This document shows positions 42,806-51,980 of a stretch of DNA of 64,000 nucleotides, piece by piece. Made by a program: the position numbers and the translations under genes. Source of the stretch: Lachnoanaerobaculum sp. ICM7 (GTDB lineage Bacteria > Bacillota > Clostridia > Lachnospirales > Lachnospiraceae); assembly GCF_000287675.1 (NCBI RefSeq), contig NZ_ALJL01000023.1, positions 1-64,000 on the forward strand. The letters are read 5' to 3'. Within the stretch, counting starts at the first letter, position 1; each line of letters starts with the position of its first letter. The notes below the pieces were generated by a model, which worked only from the letters and a program-made list of their open reading frames with translations, did no database searches and was not told where the DNA came from.

Positions 42806-43732
42806 TCATTCAGTTCCGTATGCTATTAATGCATCTTTCTTTCTTACCCCCAAGGATAATGTATAGTACAACACAGTGGCATCAAATTTTGCTTCGACTC
42901 TTTGCAGTTCATCACCTTCTATATTTTTTAAAACTCCAAGCAGTTCTCCCTTTTTTACTCTCTGTTCATGTTTAACATAAGGATACCAAAGCCCGTCACA
43001 CTCCGCCTCTACATACTCCGCACTCACTATCTCTTTTTGTTTTTTATTTACACTTATATCATGTCCTTCTTTTATTATCCCAAGTATCTCCATAAGCTTA
43101 AACATATCTTTCTTTTCGGCAAGCACATCCTCTTCACTCCATATACCATGTGCCCCCCTTTCATAGAGCATTGCGGGAATATTTTTCTTTGCAGCATAGC
43201 TGTACAGACCATTATCCGCATATGATCCTACTCTAAAATTCACGCTCATTCTCGAAGCTATATCTCTCACATAGTTTTTCATATCTTCACCGGAGCCGTA
43301 AGGAAAGAAGATAAGAGGAATGAGATTCTCATTAATATCTCCCCCATGCAAATCCACTATAAAATCAGCTGTCGGGTAGAGATATTTTTCTATATCAAAA
43401 GCCATCCTTTGTGTACTTGTACCTTTTTCATCACCCGGAAATTCCCTGTTTAAATTTTTATAATCCGATGTTGATATCTGTTTTACCCCGTCATAAAATC
43501 CTTCGGTATTTAAAACAGGGCAGATAATAATATTTCCGGATAATTTTTCAGCTTCAAGTTCTTTTATAAGTCTTAGAGCAGTTTCTATTCCCACATATTC
43601 TCCGCCATGTACTCCTGCAGTTATAACTAAAGTTTTCCCTGTATTTCTCCCACAAAAAGCTGTTCCGCTTATATTCCCAAGTGTGAATTTTTTCTTTTCC
43701 CCTTTATTTATCAGAATATCTCCTATTTTCAC
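42806..43732 (-). CDS. Succinylglutamate desuccinylase/aspartoacylase-family deacylase
   Basis: This is a 308-residue zinc carboxypeptidase-like (M14) amidohydrolase of the AstE/AspA group. Zinc ligands are in GVHGGEYVG (His and Glu, near residue 41) and FIVDLHGGD (His, near 130), with PVLNTEGFYDG between them. It removes acyl groups from N-acylated amino acids or related amides; the exact substrate is unclear. It is monocistronic, just upstream of the fab operon on the same strand. Confidence 0.82.
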   Translation of the reverse strand: MKIGDILINKGEKKKFTLGNISGTAFCGRNTGKTLVITAGVHGGEYVGIETALRLIKELEAEKLSGNIIICPVLNTEGFYDGVKQISTSDYKNLNREFPGDEKGTSTQRMAFDIEKYLYPTADFIVDLHGGDINENLIPLIFFPYGSGEDMKNYVRDIASRMSVNFRVGSYADNGLYSYAAKKNIPAMLYERGAHGIWSEEDVLAEKKDMFKLMEILGIIKEGHDISVNKKQKEIVSAEYVEAECDGLWYPYVKHEQRVKKGELLGVLKNIEGDELQRVEAKFDATVLYYTLSLGVRKKDALIAYGTE

Positions 43733-43835
43733 AGATTCCTCCTTTCCGAATACACTACGTTTTTATGTTATATTAGCATAGTTAGCAGCCTCTAACCATA
43801 CATTTTTTCATTAATTATTATTTACTTAAATAAAA

Positions 43836-43925
43836 GACAGCTGTCTGCTTTTCTATAATTTTTATTTTTTTATGAAAGATATTTCCATGTTTTATTAAAA
43901 AAACTTGAAAAACTTATTTTCAAGT
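43836..43925. promoter_or_regulatory. Palindromes in the cstA promoter region
   Basis: Two inverted repeats stand out in the divergent gap. GACAGCTGTC is a perfect 10-bp palindrome (43836-43845). ACTTGAAAA with TTTTCAAGT (43903-43911 and 43917-43925) is a 9-bp repeat with a 5-base gap. The second includes a TTGAAA that could be a -35 box (17 bases before TATGTT), so a regulator bound there would block the cstA promoter. Confidence 0.45.
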
Positions 43926-43977
43926 AGTATGTTTATTATGTATTAATTAAACATAGATAGAAAGAGAGGAATTTTCT

Positions 43978-45522
43978 ATGGCAACATTTATGATCGGCCT
44001 TGTGATTCTAATCGTAGGCGGACTTATCATGGGCAAGTTATGTGACCATGTTTTTCAGCCTGACGACAGAGAAACACCGGCCTATTCTAAGCAGGACGGT
44101 GTAGATTATGTGCCTATGCCTACATGGAAAAATGCACTTATCAACCTACTTAATATCGCAGGAACAGGACCGATTCTCGGACCTATTCAGGGTATTCTTT
44201 TCGGACCTATAGCACTTCTTACAATACCGATAGGTAATGTAATCGGCGGTGCAGTTCATGACTATTTTGCAGGTATGATTTGTACAAGAGACGGCGGCGC
44301 TCAGATGCCTGAGATGGTTCGCAAATATACAAGTAAAACCGTATTCTGGATTTATGATGTATTTGTATGCCTCTTACTTTTACTTGTAGGTACAGTATTT
44401 ATTTATACACCCGGTGATATAGCAGCAACTCAGGTTTTCGGTTTCAGCGGTGCTCCTACAGAAGTTTCTACATGGGTCATTTACGCTGTGATTTTTGCTT
44501 ATTACCTTATTGCAACAGTATTCCCGATTGATAAGATTATCGGACGTGTATATCCTATCTTCGGTGCGATTTTGGTATTCTCTGCACTTGGTGTATTCGG
44601 TGCAATGGTTATCTTCCATTATCCGCTTGTAGATATTTGGGGAAGCTGGGCAACACAGTCATTTGACTATGCCGCATATTTTAAAGCAGGACATTTTATT
44701 CCGATTTTCTTCGTTACTGTAGCCTGCGGTATCCTTTCAGGATTCCATTCATCACAGACAGCTCTTGTAGCTCGTACAATTAAGAGCGAAAAAGAAGGTC
44801 GTATGACTTTCTACAATATGATGGTTGTTGAAGGATTTATCGCTATGGTATGGGCTGCCGGCACAATGGCACTTATCCAGTTCACAGCCGAGCATGGCGG
44901 TATCACAATGCAGCTTAGTGACAAGGGTGTATGGCAGTATATGATCCAAAAAGGAGGCGAGCTTGTTGCTATTTCTCCTACCAGTGTTGTAGGTGTAGTA
45001 TGTAGATATGCTCTTGGACCTATCGGAGGTGCCGTAGCACTTATCGGTATTATTATACTTCCTATAACATCAGGAGATACAGCACTTCGTGCACTTAGAC
45101 TTACTATTGCAGATACTTTCCATATCAAGCAGGATAACAATGCAAGAAGACTAAGTCTTGCCGTTCCTATTTTCGTTATAGTAGGTGCAATCCTTGTTTG
45201 GGCAAAGATTGATCCTAAGGGATTCAATATTCTTTGGAGATATTTCGCATGGTCTAACCAGACAATGGCACTCTTCCCACTTGCCGCCGCTACTATTTAT
45301 TTGATAATAAATAAGAGAGGAAAGTGGGCATGGATGACTCTCATACCGGGTGTCTTCTACACATTTATTTGTGCATGCTATATCTTGAATGCAAAGCTTG
45401 GCTTCGGTTTAAGCTGGAATATTGCTTATATCGGCGGTGCTGTAATTGCCGCTTTATACGCAGTTCTTACTATCCTGAGAGGTAAAAAGGGTGGATACAC
45501 TCCTGCCGATCCTGTAAAGTAA
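43978..45522 (+). CDS. cstA: CstA-family transporter (pyruvate/peptide uptake)
   Basis: This is a 514-residue integral membrane protein with about 13 hydrophobic segments. It shows the CstA family pattern: the N-terminal block GPILGPIQGILFGP, HDYFAGM near residue 98, and PITSGDTALRALRL in the second half. E. coli CstA and BtsT import pyruvate or peptides when carbon runs short. This protein is shorter than the E. coli members (about 700 residues), as is usual in Clostridia. RBS GAGAGGA lies upstream of the ATG, and a strong terminator follows. Confidence 0.88.
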   Translation: MATFMIGLVILIVGGLIMGKLCDHVFQPDDRETPAYSKQDGVDYVPMPTWKNALINLLNIAGTGPILGPIQGILFGPIALLTIPIGNVIGGAVHDYFAGMICTRDGGAQMPEMVRKYTSKTVFWIYDVFVCLLLLLVGTVFIYTPGDIAATQVFGFSGAPTEVSTWVIYAVIFAYYLIATVFPIDKIIGRVYPIFGAILVFSALGVFGAMVIFHYPLVDIWGSWATQSFDYAAYFKAGHFIPIFFVTVACGILSGFHSSQTALVARTIKSEKEGRMTFYNMMVVEGFIAMVWAAGTMALIQFTAEHGGITMQLSDKGVWQYMIQKGGELVAISPTSVVGVVCRYALGPIGGAVALIGIIILPITSGDTALRALRLTIADTFHIKQDNNARRLSLAVPIFVIVGAILVWAKIDPKGFNILWRYFAWSNQTMALFPLAAATIYLIINKRGKWAWMTLIPGVFYTFICACYILNAKLGFGLSWNIAYIGGAVIAALYAVLTILRGKKGGYTPADPVK

Positions 45523-45537
45523 ATAAAATTATTGCTC

Positions 45538-45574
45538 CTCCCAAGACAGTTGTAATATAATACTGTCTTGGGAG
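45538..45574 (+). terminator. Terminator after cstA
   Basis: A perfect 13-bp stem, CTCCCAAGACAGT (45538-45550) with ACTGTCTTGGGAG (45562-45574), is followed by six T. Confidence 0.92.
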
Positions 45575-45606
45575 TTTTTTATTATTTTTTATTAGACAGA
45601 GGAAAT

Positions 45607-46524
45607 ATGGAAATTTTAGAATTTTTAAAACAGGAAAATATATCGGATAAAATCATTTCAGAGATAAAGTCGTTCAGAAGCTTTTATAAGCTTGAAGCCG
45701 AGGATGAAAGAAGAATCCCGAAGGATTCATATCTTTACTACGGAAAAGAGATTTGGGAAGAAGCAGCTACAGCTATAATAGCAGGTGAAAATATCTTGCT
45801 TGACGGTCCTAAAGCTACAGGAAAGAACGTATTGGCACAAAATCTTGCCATGGCATTTGCAAGACCTCAGTGGGACATATCACTTTATATAAATACAGAC
45901 GCTTCATCTCTTATAGGCTCGGACACCTTTGAAAACGGTGAAGTCAAGCTTAGAAAAGGACCTATATTAAACTGTGCCATAAAGGGAGGTTTCGGCGTGC
46001 TTGATGAAATAAATATGGCAAAGAATGAATCTCTTGCCGTACTTCATGCGGTACTTGACTTTAGAAGAACCATTGATTTACCTGGATATGACAGAATAAA
46101 TCTTCATGAAGCCACAAGATTTATAGGTACAATGAACTACGGCTATGCCGGCACCAGAGAGATGAACGAAGCTCTTGCTTCAAGATTTATGGTACTTCAT
46201 ATGCCTGTTATATCGGCAGAAAACTTACAAAAGCTTATAAAGGATAAATATCCTACTCTAAAACCTGAGTACATATCACAATTTGCCACTCTCTTTGATG
46301 AAATAAGAAAAAAATGTGAGGGTGGCGAAATCTCTACAAGAAGCCTTGATCTTAGAGGTCTTATCTCCTGTATAGGAATGATGAAAAAGGGACTTGGAGT
46401 TACAAAGGCTCTCGAAATGGGACTTATCAATAAATGCTTTGATGAGTATGAAAGACAGCTTGTACTTGATATTGTAAGCGCCAGATTGCCTGAAAGTCTT
46501 TTGGGGGAGAGTATCTTTTCATGA
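45607..46524 (+). CDS. MoxR-type AAA+ ATPase
   Basis: This is a 305-residue AAA+ ATPase of the MoxR group. Walker A is GPKATGKN near residue 73 (a Gly-x4-GK form), Walker B is FGVLDEINMA, and sensor 1 is FIGTMNYGYAGTREMNEAL. MoxR ATPases work with von Willebrand A proteins to mature or remodel other proteins, and the next gene encodes one. I chose ATG at 45607 behind GAGGAA; the longer frame begins inside the cstA terminator. The stop overlaps the next start by 4 bases. Confidence 0.82.
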   Translation: MEILEFLKQENISDKIISEIKSFRSFYKLEAEDERRIPKDSYLYYGKEIWEEAATAIIAGENILLDGPKATGKNVLAQNLAMAFARPQWDISLYINTDASSLIGSDTFENGEVKLRKGPILNCAIKGGFGVLDEINMAKNESLAVLHAVLDFRRTIDLPGYDRINLHEATRFIGTMNYGYAGTREMNEALASRFMVLHMPVISAENLQKLIKDKYPTLKPEYISQFATLFDEIRKKCEGGEISTRSLDLRGLISCIGMMKKGLGVTKALEMGLINKCFDEYERQLVLDIVSARLPESLLGESIFS

Positions 46525-48221
46525 TCTTGACGGAGTTTGAAAAAAAGAGAGCCGCAAACATGATTTGGAATGCTGCAGGAAATTATGATGTTTCCGTCGG
46601 ATTTCGTATGTATGACAATGATGCGAAAGCGGATCTTTACTGGAATACCATACTTGGCGGCAGCTATGCACATTTTGACTGGAAAAGGTTAAAAGAGTTT
46701 TACAATACCTTCCATGAAACAATAGGGCAGGGAACCTATGAAGCATTGTTTTGGATTGCACTTGAAAATTCCACCTTTGAAAAGGAAAAGGATTCAAGAC
46801 CAAGTCTTCCACTCCTTAGGAAAGAGTACTGCAAACAAAAGCTTATAGAGTTTATGCCGAGTATTGCTGAAAGCAGAGAGGGATGGATACTTGAAGGGCA
46901 TTACAGAACCTCTATGGGTGAGGACAGCGGGCTGCCCGATTTGGTAGACAGGAAGCTCTTAAGTGAGGTTGAAATCGGTGCGGATGTGGATACTGAAGGT
47001 TTTATTCGGAGTCTCTCCAATACTCTTGCAAAGTATTTTACCTATCTTCCCGGTGTCAGTGCAAAGGGTCAAAAGCGCAGATTTAAAATCCCTGTTCCAA
47101 GACTCTTCTTCGGCAAAAAGGCAGGCGTATCAAATGAAATTGAAGGCGTCACCAAGCTTGTACTTGGCTATGTCGAAAATCAGGGAGGAACCGACGCCTC
47201 CGCATTTGAAACAGACTCTGAAAAATTTAACAGAATCACGGAAGAAGGACTTAGAAAATATATCAGCAGCTATTTCGGAAAGTCCATCTATGATGATAAG
47301 ACTTCAGAGAAAATACAAAGAGAGTGCTGTACCGGTAATCACGAAGGTACCAGAATATTTTTTACAAGAGGTGAAAGTGAAGACAAGGTAAGCGGATTTG
47401 CCGCAAAGATGCGAAAAGAAATGCAAAAGCAGTATACTAAAAACAAAGAATTTTTCTCTGACAATATAGGAAGTAATAATGCTGTCATCTTGGAACTTAC
47501 AAATCGTATCAAAAATGCTCTGCTGACTCAGCTTGAGCCTACTACAGTTTATTCAAAGACAGGTAAATTAAATCCTGCTCTTGTCTGGAAGGCTCTGTAT
47601 CTTAACAATAATAAAATTTTTGAAAAGCAGGTTGCGGAAGGTAGCGGCAATATAAGTGTCGATATTTTACTGGATGCCTCGGCTTCACAGATTCATCGTA
47701 TGGACACAGTATCCACACAGGGCTATATTATTTCAAAAGCACTTGATAACTGCCATGTTCCTGTAAGGGTATGGGGATATTCATCTATGAACGGCTACAC
47801 TGTAATGAATCTTTACAGAGATTACAATGAGACCTCAAAGAACAATGAAATATTCAGATTCTTTACAACAGGTGCCAACAGAGACGGGCTTGCGCTTAAC
47901 GCTTTAATGGAGCAGATGAAGAAAAACAATGCTTCTCACAGAGTTGTGATATGGCTTACAGATATAAAGCCGAATGATATGCTCGAGGTCAAGGGTAAAT
48001 CAAGAAATTACAGCGGTGATATCGCTATAGAGGATATGACTGAGCTTGTGCATAAAGCAAAGCTTGAAAACATTTATGTCCTCTGCGCCTTTACAGGTGA
48101 TGACGCCGACCTGCCGAATGTCCAGAAAATCTTCGGCCGAAGTTTTGTAAAAGTAAAATCGCTTAATAATTTTGCCTCATTGGTAGGAAATATGATACAG
48201 GCGGAAATAAGGAGAATGTAA
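46521..48221 (+). CDS. VWA-domain protein, partner of the MoxR ATPase
   Basis: This is a 566-residue protein with an N-terminal helical part and a C-terminal von Willebrand A domain from about residue 370. The metal-binding MIDAS motif reads LLDASAS (DxSxS), and WLTDIKPND later supplies the Asp. It lacks a signal peptide and should be cytoplasmic. It is coupled to the MoxR gene by an ATGA overlap. Such pairs (CbbQ/CbbO, NorQ/NorD, RavA/ViaA) activate metal enzymes or act in stress; the client here is unknown. The CooS gene downstream is on the other strand, so any link to it is speculation. Confidence 0.8.
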   Translation: MILTEFEKKRAANMIWNAAGNYDVSVGFRMYDNDAKADLYWNTILGGSYAHFDWKRLKEFYNTFHETIGQGTYEALFWIALENSTFEKEKDSRPSLPLLRKEYCKQKLIEFMPSIAESREGWILEGHYRTSMGEDSGLPDLVDRKLLSEVEIGADVDTEGFIRSLSNTLAKYFTYLPGVSAKGQKRRFKIPVPRLFFGKKAGVSNEIEGVTKLVLGYVENQGGTDASAFETDSEKFNRITEEGLRKYISSYFGKSIYDDKTSEKIQRECCTGNHEGTRIFFTRGESEDKVSGFAAKMRKEMQKQYTKNKEFFSDNIGSNNAVILELTNRIKNALLTQLEPTTVYSKTGKLNPALVWKALYLNNNKIFEKQVAEGSGNISVDILLDASASQIHRMDTVSTQGYIISKALDNCHVPVRVWGYSSMNGYTVMNLYRDYNETSKNNEIFRFFTTGANRDGLALNALMEQMKKNNASHRVVIWLTDIKPNDMLEVKGKSRNYSGDIAIEDMTELVHKAKLENIYVLCAFTGDDADLPNVQKIFGRSFVKVKSLNNFASLVGNMIQAEIRRM

Positions 48222-48258
48222 AAAGAGCAGTTTACCGCAAAAGGTAAACTGCTCTTTT
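48221..48258. terminator. Bidirectional terminator after the VWA gene
   Basis: A 16-bp stem, AAAAGAGCAGTTTACC (48221-48236) with GGTAAACTGCTCTTTT (48243-48258), encloses a 6-base loop. T-runs lie on both strands. It can also end transcripts of the small gene and cooS on the minus strand. Confidence 0.92.
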
Positions 48259-48291
48259 TAATACAAGATATAAATCTGTTTTGCTGTTTTA

Positions 48292-48411
48292 TTATCTCTT
48301 AGACTTTACTATAAACCACCTTATAAGAAGTCCAAGGGCAACCCAAGATCCTATATATCCGACTACACTGACAACTGTTATTACAGAGTCCCAAAACAAC
48401 TGCATATCCAT
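48292..48411 (-). CDS. Small 39-residue membrane protein
   Basis: A short open frame encodes 39 residues starting MDMQLFWDSV, with one long hydrophobic segment (about residues 9-34) and a basic end (VKSKR). A very strong ribosome site, GAGGAGGAA, lies 4-5 bases upstream of the ATG, and a terminator follows at 48221-48258. This supports a real gene. It should be a single-pass membrane microprotein. It is encoded 140 bases after the cooS stop on the same strand. I do not recognise it. A regulatory subunit of a membrane complex is one possibility. Confidence 0.65.
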   Translation of the reverse strand: MDMQLFWDSVITVVSVVGYIGSWVALGLLIRWFIVKSKR

Positions 48412-48550
48412 AAGATTCCTCCTCATTCCCCATACAAACTTTCACGAAGCTTTTATTTAATTTCATTGTACATCTTATAAATCAGTTGTCAATAGCTGTG
48501 TCTTATTTGTAGGCTTTATGTATTTTTAATTCAATCTATTTCTGACCGAC

Positions 48551-50716
48551 TTATACTAAGGCTAATTCTTCATCTTTATGCACTATCTTATCAGGTACCA
48601 CCCAACCGAGGGCCTTTCTCTTTTCAATGATATCTGCAACTATTTTTTCTCCCAGAGAGTCGGGATTTGTATCTACAACCATCACAGAACCAAGTAATTC
48701 CTTTGTGCCCTCTTTCAAAAATTCTATTACATTCTTTGAACCGTGAATTTGAGCTTCCACACAGTGATATGAATTGATTCCCATAAGTCTGAAGCCAAGA
48801 GCCGCATCTATTCCCTTTTCATTACTCCACTCAGGAGATGAAAATGCAAAAGGCATTTCATAAAGCGGCTTACCGGCCTCACCTGCTACACCTGCAAAGA
48901 TTCCGCTTGACTTGGTATTGTCTATACACTCACCCACATGCCATACCGGTGGTAAATCTCCAAGGAATTCTTTTAAACTCTCACCTGCATGCTCCTGTCC
49001 CGAAACATTGCAATATCCCATCTTCATAAGCGGGAATGAGGCACATCCGTTTGTAAGTATCAAAATATTGTTTCTAAGAAGTGCATTTGCTACATCAATA
49101 ACACATTTCTCATATACAACCTTAGGATTGTTACAGCCCACTATGTTTACAATACCGAGTATCTTACCTTCCTTTACAGCCTCATATAAAGGCTTCATAG
49201 AGCCGTAGTGCTTATGCACATACTCAGGTGAAAATCCGACTTCGGCATCCACCTCATATGGCGGAATGTATACAGGTATACCCTGTCTGTCTTTAAAGCT
49301 TTCTATACCTCTGAGCACTATTTTTTCTGCAAGTTCTCTTGTCTCTCCTATATTTGAATGATGATGATCATATTCAAATCTCTCGGCACCCGGTAATCTT
49401 GCAGACTCACTGGTTGTAACAACTGTAGTTCTGAAGCATTTTGCAACTTCCATTATTGACGGGAATACATCCTGAACATCGGCAATCCAAAGATCAAGTG
49501 CTCCGGTACCAAGTACAAGCTCAGCAGATACTGCATTTGAAAGAGGAATAACTCCTGCATAGCGATACATTGCTGAAAGTCCTGAACAGCAGATTCCGTA
49601 GAATCTTATTCCCTTTGCACCCGCTTCTTTTGCAAGATTTATAAACTTCTCTTCCTGACCGACTCTTACAATCTCACTTACCAGGGTAGGCAGATGACCG
49701 TGAACCGCAATATTCACATATCCTTTTTTCAAAGCACCGATATTTACCTTTGATGTAACTCTGTCTCCAACTCCGAAAAGACCGTCAGTTGCTATTGATG
49801 TACTTACAACACCCGAGTATGTGAATGCAAGTCCACAACGAAGAAACTGTTGCATAATGCTCTTCCAGTCACCGTCAGTACCTACACCTGTTTTATGATA
49901 AGCCTCAAATACCTCATGGTAGGCGCTGATAGGTAGAATATCAAGCTCCTTCCACACTTTTTTCCTTTCCTCTGAACCAAGTGCCTCTATGATTTTATAA
50001 TCTCCCGGTACTGTACGGCTCATATCCTCTAAAAGTATATCTGCAAGTTCTGAAGCAATCTTTTTTATACTTCTTCTTTCCGTCTTTATTCCGAATGCTT
50101 TTGCGGTATCCTTTATCTTTTGTTGTCCCAGTATAGGTAAATCAAGCTTTCCTTCAGCAGCCCACTTTAGAGACAGAATAACTTCTCTACCGTGCATACC
50201 GTGTTGAGCCGCACCTGCAGCAGCTGAACGAAGCAAATTTCTTGCCACTATTAAGTCTGCATCCGCACCACAGACTCCCTTGGGACTCTTTGAAGTTATC
50301 TTACATGGACCCATATTACAGATCTTACAGCATATTCCGGCCATACCGAAACCACACTGTGGCTGCTGACTGTCAAATCTGTCAAATGTAGTATCAAATC
50401 CCAGCTGATTCTGGCGCAAAATCATCTCTCTTACTGCCGGATCCGGAGTATTTTCCAAAACCTCATCCTTTGACGGAAAAGTCTTTCTGTACTCAGATAC
50501 AGCATTCATATAATCTCTGATAAATGCTTTATCGTCTCCGTCCTCTTCATGGTCCGACTTTAATGTAATTGTCGGCACTCCATGTTCATCAAATCCTATC
50601 AAATTTCTATGGCTGTGAATATGGTCAACTCCATGCTTATGTTCATGATTATGTTCGTGACTATGATTGTGTTCGTGATTATGATTATGTTCGTGACTGA
50701 GTTCTTTCTTTCCCAT
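48551..50716 (-). CDS. cooS: CooS-family carbon monoxide dehydrogenase-like protein with His-rich N-terminus
   Basis: This is a 721-residue Ni-Fe carbon monoxide dehydrogenase catalytic subunit homologue (typical length about 640). Cysteines for the B and D clusters are present (PQCGFG, ICCKICNMGPC, VCGAD). C-cluster ligands seen are VHGH, ICCSG, VGCNN, TNGC and GECIDN. One expected ligand is missing: the family DVQC/DYQC motif here is DVQD (Asp416). The extra N-terminus holds 14 His in residues 8-36, alternating with Glu and Asn, a likely nickel-binding tail like CooJ. No cooF, cooC or acetyl-CoA synthase genes are nearby. CO oxidation is therefore uncertain. I chose the second ATG (50716), 6 bases after AAGGA. 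Confidence 0.82.
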   Translation of the reverse strand: MGKKELSHEHNHNHEHNHSHEHNHEHKHGVDHIHSHRNLIGFDEHGVPTITLKSDHEEDGDDKAFIRDYMNAVSEYRKTFPSKDEVLENTPDPAVREMILRQNQLGFDTTFDRFDSQQPQCGFGMAGICCKICNMGPCKITSKSPKGVCGADADLIVARNLLRSAAAGAAQHGMHGREVILSLKWAAEGKLDLPILGQQKIKDTAKAFGIKTERRSIKKIASELADILLEDMSRTVPGDYKIIEALGSEERKKVWKELDILPISAYHEVFEAYHKTGVGTDGDWKSIMQQFLRCGLAFTYSGVVSTSIATDGLFGVGDRVTSKVNIGALKKGYVNIAVHGHLPTLVSEIVRVGQEEKFINLAKEAGAKGIRFYGICCSGLSAMYRYAGVIPLSNAVSAELVLGTGALDLWIADVQDVFPSIMEVAKCFRTTVVTTSESARLPGAERFEYDHHHSNIGETRELAEKIVLRGIESFKDRQGIPVYIPPYEVDAEVGFSPEYVHKHYGSMKPLYEAVKEGKILGIVNIVGCNNPKVVYEKCVIDVANALLRNNILILTNGCASFPLMKMGYCNVSGQEHAGESLKEFLGDLPPVWHVGECIDNTKSSGIFAGVAGEAGKPLYEMPFAFSSPEWSNEKGIDAALGFRLMGINSYHCVEAQIHGSKNVIEFLKEGTKELLGSVMVVDTNPDSLGEKIVADIIEKRKALGWVVPDKIVHKDEELALV

Positions 50717-50844
50717 GAGCATTCCTTCCTACTTTACAACAAGAAACCTATTTACCTATTAATTTAGTATGTTTTAAGGTTTTTTGATTATAAAATATTT
50801 TTCATTCCATGTCAAGCAGTAATTTGTACTCTTTTAAAAACAAA

Positions 50845-50882
50845 AAATCGCTATAAAACCGGTTCTCGGTTTATAGCGATTT
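50845..50882 (-). terminator. Terminator after etfA
   Basis: A 13-bp stem, AAATCGCTATAAA (50845-50857) with TTTATAGCGATTT (50870-50882), encloses a short loop. T-rich sequence follows on the minus strand. Confidence 0.88.
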
Positions 50883-50914
50883 ATTTTATATGTCTATATT
50901 AATCTTATTTAGCA

Positions 50915-51967
50915 TTAATCTTCTTTAGCAAGCTCTGCTTTTATCTTCTCTGTAAGTGCAGGAACTATCTTGTTCAAATCACCTACTATACCGTAGTCTG
51001 CAACACTGAAGATAGGCGCATTCTCATCCTTATTGATAGCGATGATAATGTCACTCTCTTCCATACCTGCCAAATGCTGTATAGCACCTGAAATACCTAT
51101 TGCAAAATAAAGATGTGGACGAACTGTCTTACCTGTCTGTCCTACCTGAATATCCTTTGACATCCAACCTGCATCAACTACAGCTCTTGAACAGCTAACA
51201 GTACCGTGAAGTGCATCTGCCAAATCCTTAAGTATCTTAAAGTTATCAGCAGAACCTACACCTCTACCGCCTGATACCAAAATCTTTGCAGCCATGATAT
51301 CTTCTGTTGTCTTGGCATTCTTTACAATCTCCAAGATTTCAACATACTTGCTGTTCTCTTCAAGCTTGGCATCAAAGTCTATTACCTCCGCCTTTGCTCC
51401 TGCAACTCTTTCCTTCTTTTGCATAACACCCGGACGAACTGTTGCCATCTGCGGTCTGTTCTCCGGACATGCAATAGTAGCTATTGTATTTCCACCAAAT
51501 GCAGGTCTTGTCATAAGAAGCTGATTATGCTTCTGCTCTCTTCCTGCAATAGCCACTAAAGGATAATCACCGATTTCAAGCTGTGTACAGTCTGCTGTAA
51601 GTCCTGTTCCGACTCTTGCTGATACTCTGGGTCCCAAATCTCTACCGATTGCTGTAGCTCCAATAATGAATATCTCAGGCTTAAACTCGTTTATAACTGC
51701 TGATAATGCCTGTGTATAAGGCTCTGTACGGTACTCTTTAAGTTTAGGATCATCTACAACTATTATCTTATCAGCACCGTGCTCGGCGAGTTCTTCAACC
51801 AGTCCTTTTATATCAGATCCAAGTAATACTGCTGTAACCTCGGTATTGAGATCAGCAGCCAAATCCTTACCTTTTCCTATAAGTTCAAGGGAAATACCGC
51901 TCAATTTGCCGTCTACCTGCTGGGCAAATGTAAACACTCCCCTGTATTCTTCTGTATTTTGTCTCAT
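50915..51967 (-). CDS. etfA: Electron transfer flavoprotein alpha subunit
   Basis: This is a 350-residue FAD-binding subunit. The C-terminal FAD domain has SGGRGVGS (near residue 231), GWMSKDIQVGQTGKTVRPHLY and AIGISGAIQHLAGM. With EtfB and butyryl-CoA dehydrogenase it is expected to bifurcate electrons: NADH reduces crotonyl-CoA and ferredoxin together. It is third in the bcd-etfB-etfA operon. Confidence 0.94.
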   Translation of the reverse strand: MRQNTEEYRGVFTFAQQVDGKLSGISLELIGKGKDLAADLNTEVTAVLLGSDIKGLVEELAEHGADKIIVVDDPKLKEYRTEPYTQALSAVINEFKPEIFIIGATAIGRDLGPRVSARVGTGLTADCTQLEIGDYPLVAIAGREQKHNQLLMTRPAFGGNTIATIACPENRPQMATVRPGVMQKKERVAGAKAEVIDFDAKLEENSKYVEILEIVKNAKTTEDIMAAKILVSGGRGVGSADNFKILKDLADALHGTVSCSRAVVDAGWMSKDIQVGQTGKTVRPHLYFAIGISGAIQHLAGMEESDIIIAINKDENAPIFSVADYGIVGDLNKIVPALTEKIKAELAKED

Positions 51968-51980
51968 AAACGACTCCTTT

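Noticed and set aside
50635-50700. Short tandem repeats of about 6 bases, at first sight a microsatellite or array
   Set aside because: They are in frame and encode the alternating His residues of CooS; there are no spacers, so it is not a CRISPR array.
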